A DNA stretch of 5,935 nt from a bacterium (GCA_037131655.1 JBAXQP010000173.1:1-5935), one strand, 5' to 3'; shown: positions 1 to 5,495, counted from the stretch's first letter. The notes: a model not told the origin generated them from the letters alone. Made by a program: numbers and translations.

Positions 1-102
1 GCCACCATTGCCGCCTCCGCCTCCACCGCCGCAACCGACGATAGAAATACCTATTGTGATAATTGCAAGGGCAAGAACCGTAAGTCTCACTTGCTTCCTC
101 AT
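1..102 (-). CDS. Gly-rich lipoprotein, N-terminal part only (runs off window)
   Basis: The open frame reads from an ATG at 102 leftward out of the window, giving 34 residues. The N-terminus is basic (MRKQVR), followed by a hydrophobic stretch of about 16 residues and the lipobox I-V-G-C with Cys24. This is a type II (lipoprotein) signal peptide, so the mature protein should be lipid-anchored outside the cytoplasmic membrane. Seven glycines follow the cysteine directly, then N-G-G, which looks like a flexible tether before a folded domain that is not in the window. An AGAGGA Shine-Dalgarno sequence (113-118) lies 10 nt before the ATG and supports this start. A -10 element lies at 144-149. The function cannot be told because the body of the protein is missing. 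The separate promoter suggests it is not simply the tail of the operon upstream. Confidence 0.75.
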   Translation of the reverse strand, partial: MRKQVRLTVLALAIITIGISIVGCGGGGGGGNGG

Positions 103-112
103 CTTATCTTCG

Positions 113-118
113 TCCTCT
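113..118 (-). promoter_or_regulatory. Ribosome binding site of the Gly-rich lipoprotein
   Basis: AGAGGA on the minus strand, 10 nt upstream of the ATG at 102. It decides the start of the partial lipoprotein gene. Confidence 0.6.
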
Positions 119-143
119 CTTGACTGATTATTTCCAACGAGTG

Positions 144-149
144 ATTATA
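144..149 (-). promoter_or_regulatory. TG-extended -10 promoter of the Gly-rich lipoprotein
   Basis: The minus strand reads TGC-TATAAT: a perfect -10 hexamer with the TGn extension. No good -35 hexamer lies 16-18 bp upstream (the 17-bp position reads ATTCTA), which is tolerated by extended -10 promoters. Transcription would start near 137, leaving a leader of about 35 nt before the ATG at 102. This is predicted from sequence only. Confidence 0.55.
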
Positions 150-247
150 GCATCTCTACCGGACAATAGAATACATCTTGCAGCAGTAGGGAAGTCCGAT
201 TATTCAGACGCTGTAAAAGACTAACCGTTACGACTAAGGTAGAGACG

Positions 248-661
248 TTATTCCCCATACAAATCCCAGGGTGAATATTCTTTCAACCACTTCCATCCAG
301 TTGCGTGCAACTGGACATTTAATATTACATAAAAAAGAAGGGTAATCAGATTGAAATAGTTAAATCTACTCCCATTCCCAGGAATTGAGGCCATCACTAT
401 GGGGGCCGCAATAGCAACCACCAGCGCTAAGCCTAGTATTGCCCCGATAAAAGTATAACCCAACGCGATATTTCTTGTTAACCGGTCTTTCTGAATTAAA
501 AGGATGCTGATAATAAGCATCACAATTTCCCGAGGAATATTGAATGTGTCGGCAAAGTTGTCAATATCCAGGTTAATGCTTGATATTTGAAACGCACCGG
601 CAACTATTAGGCTAGCTGTCCAGGCAACTCCTATTAATCCAAGCTTTCGCTGCCAGGTCAA
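248..661 (-). CDS. Small four-TM membrane protein, unknown function
   Basis: I do not recognise the family. The product is about 137 residues with four hydrophobic segments at roughly 7-26, 42-57, 66-91 and 101-119. The charged loop KDRLTRN follows the second segment. The tail is aromatic-rich (GWKWLKEYSPWDLYG). It should be a small inner-membrane protein. The frame has no ATG near its beginning. It could start at a TTG at 709, inside the preceding gene, but no Shine-Dalgarno lies there and a stop sits two codons upstream. The TTG at 661 has GGGAG (671-675) 9 nt upstream and leaves 22 bp after the stop of the TPR gene, so I prefer it. The longer form (to 709, 153 residues) only adds a basic, hydrophilic N-terminus. 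It is the last gene of the six-gene operon. No clear terminator follows it. Confidence 0.75.
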   Translation of the reverse strand: MTWQRKLGLIGVAWTASLIVAGAFQISSINLDIDNFADTFNIPREIVMLIISILLIQKDRLTRNIALGYTFIGAILGLALVVAIAAPIVMASIPGNGSRFNYFNLITLLFYVILNVQLHATGWKWLKEYSPWDLYGE

Positions 662-683
662 TGGTTTCCGCTCCCGTAAAGAA

Positions 684-1505
684 TCAATTTGTCTTTTTCT
701 GACGGGCAAGTTTTAGAAGGCGTTTGGCTTCAGCTCTTTCCTTAGTGTCTAAAGGAAGATTTATTGCTTTCTCAAGGGTAACAACCGCTTCCTGCCATCG
801 AGCGCTCATTAAGTAGGCGTATCCAAGATGGTAAGCAATTTCACCCTTTGCATCTGAAGTCATTAGTAGAGCATTCTCCAAATGTTCAATCGCTTCCTTG
901 TATTTTCCTGAAAAAGCTAATGCCCAGCCAAGCGTATCTTCTACTGTTGGGTCATCGCCAGTTAGTTTAAATGCTTTTCTCGCTAACTCGACTGCATAGG
1001 ATAGGTTTGAACGCTGTTCAGTTAGGCGAAAAGCGTAATTATTTAGATAGACAGTATTAGCTGGGGCGAGTTTGATGGCTTTTTCATAGTTGTCTACCAT
1101 CTGGGCGGTTTGGTCTGAAATTACATAGCTTTCTCCAAGTAGAGAGTAAAGGGAAGCTTTCTCTTTTGAAGGTAGCTTGGGGAATCGCTTTAGCGCTTCA
1201 TTTAAATAATCGATGCTGAATTTTGAAATATCCTCTGCAATCTTTTTCTTTCCATGTCTCGCATTAACGTGTCCGAATAAGGTTGCGCTTGTAGCAATTG
1301 AAGCGAAGGTTACCCATTCAGGACTAATAGCGATCATTTTGTCGGCAGCTTTTCTTGCAGCGATAACATCAGAGTTAAATAAGGCTTTGTTCATTTCGCT
1401 TTGAGCTGTATTGAATTTACTTGAGTTTTGGGCATCCCTTAGTGGTTTGCATCCCGTTAGAGATAAGCACATCACGAGCATCAATAAAAAATATTTAAAT
1501 TTCAA
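684..1505 (-). CDS. TPR-repeat lipoprotein
   Basis: This 273-residue protein begins with a lipoprotein signal peptide: a short basic start, a hydrophobic core, and the lipobox L-T-G-C with Cys19. It should be lipid-anchored on the outer side of the membrane. At least four tetratricopeptide-like helical hairpins follow, at about 115-150, 151-186, 187-219 and 222-254, with typical Trp/Gly/Ala/Tyr spacing such as 'LGWALAFSGKYKEAIEHL' and 'YHLGYAYLMSARWQEAV'. TPRs are protein-binding scaffolds, so a role in assembling partners at the envelope is likely, but no enzymatic residues are seen. The start is a TTG at 1503-1505 overlapping the TGA of the CPBP gene (TTGA, 4 bp), with GAAGGG (1517-1522) 11 nt upstream. 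Only this start gives the complete signal peptide. Production is probably coupled to translation of the gene before it. Confidence 0.88.
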   Translation of the reverse strand: MKFKYFLLMLVMCLSLTGCKPLRDAQNSSKFNTAQSEMNKALFNSDVIAARKAADKMIAISPEWVTFASIATSATLFGHVNARHGKKKIAEDISKFSIDYLNEALKRFPKLPSKEKASLYSLLGESYVISDQTAQMVDNYEKAIKLAPANTVYLNNYAFRLTEQRSNLSYAVELARKAFKLTGDDPTVEDTLGWALAFSGKYKEAIEHLENALLMTSDAKGEIAYHLGYAYLMSARWQEAVVTLEKAINLPLDTKERAEAKRLLKLARQKKTN

Positions 1506-2380
1506 TTAGAAATAATCCCTTCAATGAGCTTTAATGTTGCGATTAGGTTATTTGTTGCATGAGCGACGATAACCAACCACAATGATCTACTCTTATAATA
1601 CGCAAGTGCGAGCACAATTCCTAATACCCAAAAAACTGGTAGGTATAACAACGAACCGTGAAGAACTGCAAATATCAGTCCACTGGCAATAGCTCCTACC
1701 CATAAACTAAATCGATGACGTATCGCGTTGAAAAATAGCCCGCGAAAAATAAGCTCTTCGGCAAAAGGCGCGATGATGCATGTCACGAAGAGAATTGCCG
1801 CAATAAGCGTGGGTGTCATGTTGACCCGTTTAAGCATCATAGGAAGGGAATTTGAGGAGTCATTTAATTGAAGCTCTTGAAGTTTTTGAGCGCCCCTTAA
1901 GTGATTTATGACGAAGTGAATTAAGTTTTGAATGGGTTCAGAGATGATCACTAAGAGAAGTCCGACTAGAATCCCTGCGGCAATTTGCCAAATAGAAAAG
2001 TTCGAACCTAATCCTATATCACTCCAACGAAGTTTATATCGAATTCGTATGAAGAAAGCGACTACTCCAGCCATTGCCGTATAGGATGATAAGATTAAAA
2101 CACTTAAAATGACAATCTGCGCAGAAGTATTCCTGGCTATCCATTCATCATTCGAGAAGAGGACCATGGCAAGTGTTACCGTTGGCAGCAATGAGGCGAC
2201 AAATGCCGCTTGGGTTCCAAGAAAGATTTCGGCTAGGCTCCAACGAATTGCAAGAAGAGGTTTTTCACCTTGAGTCAAGCGATCTTCATGAACAGCCCAA
2301 ACAATAATCGCGCCAATATCCGCCAGCGCAATTCCCATCAATAAAAAATAAGACCAAAATTCAGCCATGTATTTTAACAT
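1502..2380 (-). CDS. CPBP-family (CAAX protease-like) intramembrane metalloprotease
   Basis: This 292-residue polytopic protein has about eight hydrophobic segments. The three signatures of the CPBP/Abi (Rce1-like) family are intact: E208-E209-xxx-R213 in 'FAEELIFRGLFF', F237-xxx-H241, and H274-xxx-N278 in 'AHATNN'. In the family the glutamates, histidines and asparagine lie inside the membrane and are thought to form the active site. Members process or regulate membrane proteins or prenylated peptides, and some give bacteriocin self-immunity. The substrate cannot be told here. The ATG at 2380 lies 7 bp after the ABC gene, and that gene's TAA stop is embedded in this gene's AAGGGA Shine-Dalgarno (2384-2389). 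This spacing is short (3-4 nt). An alternative ATG at 2368 would remove four residues. The downstream TPR gene overlaps by 4 bp. Adjacency to an ABC ATPase suggests a shared task: ABC-2-type permeases joined to CPBP domains are annotated elsewhere. Confidence 0.92.
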   Translation of the reverse strand: MLKYMAEFWSYFLLMGIALADIGAIIVWAVHEDRLTQGEKPLLAIRWSLAEIFLGTQAAFVASLLPTVTLAMVLFSNDEWIARNTSAQIVILSVLILSSYTAMAGVVAFFIRIRYKLRWSDIGLGSNFSIWQIAAGILVGLLLVIISEPIQNLIHFVINHLRGAQKLQELQLNDSSNSLPMMLKRVNMTPTLIAAILFVTCIIAPFAEELIFRGLFFNAIRHRFSLWVGAIASGLIFAVLHGSLLYLPVFWVLGIVLALAYYKSRSLWLVIVAHATNNLIATLKLIEGIISN

Positions 2381-2387
2381 TGTTCCC

Positions 2388-3137
2388 TTAGTCCAACAAC
2401 TTAATCAGATCCGCGTTTTCAGCGTCGCCGGTTAGGGTTAGGAATATTTCTTCCAGACTAAGGGTATTTGATCCTGCTCGGAGTTCCTCTAAAGTGCCTT
2501 GGGCGATGATTTTGCCTTGGTTGATGATTGCCACTCGATCGCATAGACGCTCGGCTATTTCAAGGATGTGAGTGCTTACAAAAACGGTTGTGCCTCTATT
2601 AGCCAATTCACGTAAGACTTGTTTTAAAAGCCTTGAGCTTTTTGGGTCAAGACCAACAGTGGGTTCATCCAAGAGTAGCACTTTGGGCTCGTGCAGAAGG
2701 GCACAGGCGAGGGAAAGCTTTTGACGCATGCCGCGAGAATAATTTTGTATCAGCTCATCTCTTTTATCTGTCAAGTCAAAGAGCTGAAGCAGGTCATCAA
2801 TTTTGCTTTGCCGTCGTTTAGTCGTGATGCGCCAAAGATCGCCTGTTAGGTCCAACATCTCTCGGCCGGTTAACTTTTCATAAAGAAAAGCGTTATCGGG
2901 GACGTAACCGGTAATAGTTTTGGCAGCAATCGGCTGCTTGACCACATCCAAGCCGTCAATACGCGCTATGCCCTCCGTCGGCTGCAGTAGTCCTGTGAGC
3001 AGTTTGATGGTCGTTGTTTTGCCGGCGCCATTTGGTCCTAAAAAACCGAATAACTGTCCGTCCGGCACTTCTAAAAAGAGATGATCGACCGCGACAATTT
3101 TATCGAAACACTTGGTTAAATCGAGACACTCAATCAT
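2388..3137 (-). CDS. ABC transporter ATP-binding protein (ABC-2 / drug- or Na-exporter type)
   Basis: This 249-residue nucleotide-binding subunit has all the core motifs. Walker A is G34-PNGAGK-T41. The signature is NYSRGMRQK at 132-140 (a common LSGGQ variant in this class). Walker B is VLLLDEPT with D157 and catalytic E158. The D-loop is GLDP at 162-165, and the switch histidine is H190 in 'STH'. The usual Q-loop glutamine is Asp81 in 'GYVPDNAFLYEKLTGRE', a variant I associate with ATPases paired with ABC-2-type permeases. The C-terminal LEEIFLTLTG helix also fits that group. Length is normal for the family. No ABC-2 permease lies on either side: the J-like gene is upstream (24 bp) and the CPBP gene downstream (7 bp). 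The partner is therefore encoded elsewhere or is unusual. The start ATG lacks a good Shine-Dalgarno (AACAGG is too far), so translation may be coupled. Confidence 0.93.
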   Translation of the reverse strand: MIECLDLTKCFDKIVAVDHLFLEVPDGQLFGFLGPNGAGKTTTIKLLTGLLQPTEGIARIDGLDVVKQPIAAKTITGYVPDNAFLYEKLTGREMLDLTGDLWRITTKRRQSKIDDLLQLFDLTDKRDELIQNYSRGMRQKLSLACALLHEPKVLLLDEPTVGLDPKSSRLLKQVLRELANRGTTVFVSTHILEIAERLCDRVAIINQGKIIAQGTLEELRAGSNTLSLEEIFLTLTGDAENADLIKLLD

Positions 3138-3161
3138 ATTATTTATGCACAGCCTGTTAGA

Positions 3162-3584
3162 CTATTTAATCTCAAGTTGGCGAAACCTTTTTGAGCTTGG
3201 ATCCAGCGCCTTTTGAAGAGTTTCATAAGCAATGTCAACACGCTTTCTAATCTCGGATGCTTGATTACTTTCTTCCGAACCTTCAGGGAATCGACCAGGG
3301 TCAGCTCGACGTATGAGTTTAGTATAAGCCGCTCGCACTACCGCTATATCCGAACCGTTCTGTACTCCAAGTACTCGGTATGCGCTCAAAATCTCAGGCG
3401 AATCGCTAACCGATGGCGGACGCGATAGAGGCGTCGCACTTGTTGGAGACGCTTGAGGCGGGATTCGAGTAGTGGGGTCATCCAGTTCCGTTTCGGCATA
3501 TTGCCGTTCGATTTCCTGAAGCCGCTCATATTGGTCGTTTATGTATGATTTTAAGAGGCGATAGACGCGATCTAAGGTTCCCAT
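3162..3584 (-). CDS. J-like domain protein with PspA-like N-terminal helix
   Basis: The 140-residue protein has three parts. Residues 1-30 (starting MGTLDRVYRLLKSYIND) form an amphipathic helix resembling the membrane-binding first helix of PspA/Vipp1 proteins. Residues 36-62 are a Pro/Ser/Thr-rich linker. Residues 66-130 match a J domain: helix I 'AYRVLGV', helix II 'AVVRAAYTKLIRR', then a loop and helix III 'ASEIRKRVDIAYETL'. The HPD tripeptide that activates DnaK is replaced by D95-P96-G97 in 'ADPGRFPEGSEE', so it is probably a J-like adaptor and not an Hsp70 co-chaperone. The ATG is 3 bp after the upstream stop with no Shine-Dalgarno, implying termination-reinitiation coupling with the coiled-coil membrane protein and roughly matched amounts of the two. 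The J fold is well supported. The PspA-like helix is a weaker, by-eye resemblance. Confidence 0.75.
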   Translation of the reverse strand: MGTLDRVYRLLKSYINDQYERLQEIERQYAETELDDPTTRIPPQASPTSATPLSRPPSVSDSPEILSAYRVLGVQNGSDIAVVRAAYTKLIRRADPGRFPEGSEESNQASEIRKRVDIAYETLQKALDPSSKRFRQLEIK

Positions 3585-3587
3585 GGT

Positions 3588-4376
3588 TTATATTGTTAGT
3601 ATTTCGCGGACAGTATTCTCCAGCGCTTCCAACTGGTGAGTGAGACCGCGAATATCCTCATTAACTGTTTGTTGCGCCATTGCGCGTTCTTGTTCTTCGG
3701 CTGTTTGCAATCTGACGATACGCGCTTTAAGTTCCGATAAAACAGCCTCAATTTGCATCCATTGAGTATCAATTTGCTTGGTTGCCTGTTGCATATCATC
3801 GATATGCTGCAATTCACGTTTTCTAAGTTCTAGAGCAGATTGCAGCGGTTCAACTTCCTCATTTACTGAATGAGAAATTTGTTTTTCAAGTGAAGTGATT
3901 ATGTGCTCGATTTCGTGCTTTTCAGTCTGATTTAAGTAGGTCTGAATTAGATTCTGACGTTCAGCAAGGCGCACTGATCGGTCGGTCAAATCATTAACTT
4001 GAGACTCAAGCCCATGCATGAAGCTGTTGAGTCCATTCTCGATATGAGGTGAGTTCAACTGCTCAATTAATTGATCGCGATACCTAAATACTTGTCGGAT
4101 TCTAGCTCTCACTTCAGGGAGCATCGGTTCCATTATTAAGTCATAACGCTGGGCACGAGTTTTACGTTCTCTGAGAGATCGTTCATAGAAAGCGCTGCGA
4201 AGCTGTTTGGGGCTATTTAAAATATGCGCAAATACACCCGCTTCCCCTGCAACCAATAGTAGAACGCCTATGAATATATTCTCCGTTAACCCAAGGGTTA
4301 TAAGAGCTATCGTGAAAGCGATCCATGTCAGGGGATGCTTAAGCATCCATCGTAAGATGGCGATTAAAGTGTACAT
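3588..4376 (-). CDS. Two-TM membrane protein with long cytoplasmic coiled coil
   Basis: I do not recognise a named family. This 262-residue protein has two closely spaced membrane helices at about 16-31 and 33-51, then a charged segment (LRSAFYERSLRERKTRAQRY). About 170 residues rich in Glu, Gln, Arg and Leu follow to the C-terminus, with no helix breakers for long stretches, so they look like a coiled coil. The positive charges after TM2 place the coiled coil in the cytoplasm. It is the first gene of the operon and next in line after the pspA-like gene. A coiled-coil partner that anchors PspA to the membrane is a reasonable guess, but it is not homologous by eye to PspB or PspC. The ATG at 4376 has GAGGAT 12-13 nt upstream, a somewhat long spacing, and that site lies in a small hairpin. 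Existence of the gene is secure. Function is inferred. Confidence 0.82.
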   Translation of the reverse strand: MYTLIAILRWMLKHPLTWIAFTIALITLGLTENIFIGVLLLVAGEAGVFAHILNSPKQLRSAFYERSLRERKTRAQRYDLIMEPMLPEVRARIRQVFRYRDQLIEQLNSPHIENGLNSFMHGLESQVNDLTDRSVRLAERQNLIQTYLNQTEKHEIEHIITSLEKQISHSVNEEVEPLQSALELRKRELQHIDDMQQATKQIDTQWMQIEAVLSELKARIVRLQTAEEQERAMAQQTVNEDIRGLTHQLEALENTVREILTI

Positions 4377-4390
4377 ATTAATAATAAATC

Positions 4391-4415
4391 CTCATCGACT
4401 CTAAAGCTAGATGAG
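4391..4415 (-). promoter_or_regulatory. Small leader hairpin covering the ribosome binding site
   Basis: On the minus strand CTCATC (4410-4415) can pair with GATGAG (4391-4396) across a 13-nt loop. The second arm overlaps the GAGGAT Shine-Dalgarno of the two-TM gene. This 6-bp stem is weak, and its role in hiding the ribosome binding site is only a possibility. Confidence 0.3.
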
Positions 4416-4439
4416 TTTCAACCTAATAGAATGCAATAG

Positions 4440-4465
4440 GAAGGGCGCAAATAATAGCGCCCTTC
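4440..4465 (-). terminator. Hairpin after pspA-like gene (weak intrinsic terminator or attenuator)
   Basis: A perfect 9-bp, GC-rich inverted repeat (GAAGGGCGC / GCGCCCTTC) has an 8-nt A/T loop and begins 43 nt after the pspA-like stop. On the minus strand it is followed by CTATTGCATTCTATT, which is T-rich but is not a real T-tract. It may terminate only part of the transcripts, or protect the 3' end of the pspA-like mRNA. On the plus strand nothing like a T-tract follows. Confidence 0.6.
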
Positions 4466-4508
4466 AAATAGCTCTTCATCCAATCGAGAAGTAATGAGCC
4501 GGACTTCT

Positions 4509-5306
4509 TTATTCCTGTTTCGGCTCTTGGGGGCCTAAACGGATTTCGAGTTCCTTCAGTTCCTTATCGACAGGATTCTCCGCTGTTGGTAAAGCTTGGC
4601 CAGCTACGACCGTTTGCTCTTCAGTTAGAACAGATGGAGCCGGAGCCATTCCCAGTCGTTGCTCCATTTTCTCCAACTCAACGTCAGCTTCAGTGCTAGC
4701 AGAAGCAGTTTGTAACGCTGCAATCTTGCCGTCTATGCTTTCGGAATACATTTCGGTTCGAGCAGACGCTTCGGATTGAGCGTGTTGAATCTTTTCTTCC
4801 GCTAAGCCCCAGCTTTGCATCGTTTGATCAAACTCCATCCCGCCAAGCGCTTTCTGAATGGCGTTCTGTATCTGAGCTTGTTTCCACTTAGCTTTGAGCG
4901 CAAGCGCTTGGGCTGTTCGTTGACGAATGACTTCATCCTCACGCTGAATAGCAATTTTAACCTGATCAACAGTTTGTTGTGCTGATGTCAGCGAAGTTTG
5001 CAAGCCGGTTAAAGCTTGTTGATGAGACATTTTCTCTTGGAGAAGTTGTCGAGCAAGGTCGCGATTGCCCTGTTTGAGAGCTGTTTCAGCAAGCTTCTCA
5101 AGTCGGTTGCATTCGGACTGCTCCTTTTCCACCATCGCCTGAAGATTATTCTTCTGGGTGATGGCTTGAATAGCCCTCTCACGGTTCTTACTATGCGCTT
5201 CCGCCATATCACGGCGAGCCTGATCGAGAAGGATCTCAGGATCCTCCCATTGGTCCATCTTGCGATTAAAGAGCGCCATAATATAGCGCCACATACGTCG
5301 AAACAT
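4509..5306 (-). CDS. pspA: PspA/IM30 (Vipp1) family membrane-remodelling protein
   Basis: The 265-residue protein starts with an amphipathic helix (MFRRMWRYIMALFNRKMDQW) followed by 'EDPEILLDQARRDM', the classic opening of the PspA/IM30 family. Residues 25-205 are almost all helical and rich in Gln, Ala, Glu, Lys and Arg, the family's long coiled-coil hairpin. PspA/Vipp1 proteins form large ESCRT-III-like rings and rods on the cytoplasmic face of membranes and limit proton leakage under envelope stress. The protein is longer than E. coli PspA (222 residues) and close to Vipp1 in length. Its tail has an Ala/Pro/Thr linker (about 220-245) and a terminal helix, as in Vipp1. The motifs ELEKMEQRLG (about 210-219) and ELKELEIRLG (about 249-258) are an internal repeat. 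AAGGGG (5316-5321) is 9 nt before the ATG, and a strong promoter lies upstream. It precedes the six-gene operon. The family call is firm. The choice between PspA and Vipp1 is open. Confidence 0.9.
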   Translation of the reverse strand: MFRRMWRYIMALFNRKMDQWEDPEILLDQARRDMAEAHSKNRERAIQAITQKNNLQAMVEKEQSECNRLEKLAETALKQGNRDLARQLLQEKMSHQQALTGLQTSLTSAQQTVDQVKIAIQREDEVIRQRTAQALALKAKWKQAQIQNAIQKALGGMEFDQTMQSWGLAEEKIQHAQSEASARTEMYSESIDGKIAALQTASASTEADVELEKMEQRLGMAPAPSVLTEEQTVVAGQALPTAENPVDKELKELEIRLGPQEPKQE

Positions 5307-5315
5307 CGGCAGTTG

Positions 5316-5321
5316 CCCCTT
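5316..5321 (-). promoter_or_regulatory. Ribosome binding site of the pspA-like gene
   Basis: AAGGGG on the minus strand, 9 nt before the ATG at 5306. It fixes this start, from which the family's N-terminal helix is complete. Confidence 0.65.
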
Positions 5322-5335
5322 TCCCTACGCATTCT

Positions 5336-5355
5336 AGACATATTATCCCATGTCT
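5336..5355. promoter_or_regulatory. Dyad over the -10 element of the pspA-like promoter (candidate operator)
   Basis: A perfect inverted repeat AGACAT-N8-ATGTCT is centred on the -10 hexamer and reaches the predicted start site. A repressor bound here would block RNA polymerase. A 6-bp arm could occur by chance, so this is a candidate only, and the binding protein is unknown. Confidence 0.4.
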
Positions 5356-5370
5356 GCAATCCAAAGTCAA
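5342..5370 (-). promoter_or_regulatory. Sigma70-type promoter of the pspA-like gene
   Basis: The minus strand has -35 TTGACT (5365-5370), a 17-bp spacer and -10 GATAAT (5342-5347) preceded by the TGG extension. Each hexamer differs from consensus at one base. Predicted transcription starts near 5335, giving a leader of about 30 nt. It looks like a housekeeping promoter. I see no sigma54-type (GG-N10-GC) element, so control unlike the E. coli psp operon is expected. Confidence 0.7.
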
Positions 5371-5486
5371 ACAATTGAAACCAAAAGCGGACTATCGTAT
5401 TATTTTGACTTAAATTATGTAATATCCTTCAAAATCTGGTGAAAAAATGCGGACACAAGAGTAGGAAGATGAGTAAACTTAGCGAT

Positions 5487-5495
5487 TGGTATAAT
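5487..5495 (+). promoter_or_regulatory. TG-extended -10 promoter of the oxidoreductase gene
   Basis: TGG-TATAAT is a perfect -10 hexamer with the TGn extension. The position 17 bp upstream (5467-5472) does not resemble TTGACA. Transcription would start near 5502, about 30 nt before the ATG at 5534. Confidence 0.6.

Noticed and set aside
220..238. Short direct repeat GACTAA twice near the end of the operon
   Set aside because: Only 6 bp and two copies; expected by chance.
153..246. 8-bp inverted repeat TCTCTACC (153-160) / GGTAGAGA (239-246)
   Set aside because: The arms are 78 bp apart with no other support. It could be chance, and it does not look like a terminator for the gene ending at 248.
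1502..2380. CPBP protein read as bacteriocin immunity or a phage-defence (Abi) protein
   Set aside because: The family motif fits, but no bacteriocin, toxin or defence gene is near, and the operon context points to membrane maintenance.
3213..3428. Plus-strand open frame opposite the J-like gene
   Set aside because: Antisense shadow with no motif or ribosome binding site; the minus-strand J fold explains the region.
3162..3584. Calling the J-like protein a DnaJ/Hsp40 co-chaperone
   Set aside because: The HPD tripeptide is absent (DPG instead), and there are no Gly/Phe, zinc-finger or C-terminal DnaJ regions.
5016..5378. Plus-strand open frame opposite the pspA-like gene
   Set aside because: It is antisense to a clear family member, has no ribosome binding site or recognisable motif, and its composition is that of a shadow frame.
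5405..5426. Second promoter-like TTGACT on the plus strand in the divergent region
   Set aside because: No -10-like hexamer lies 16-18 bp downstream; the nearer AT-rich stretch is at the wrong spacing.
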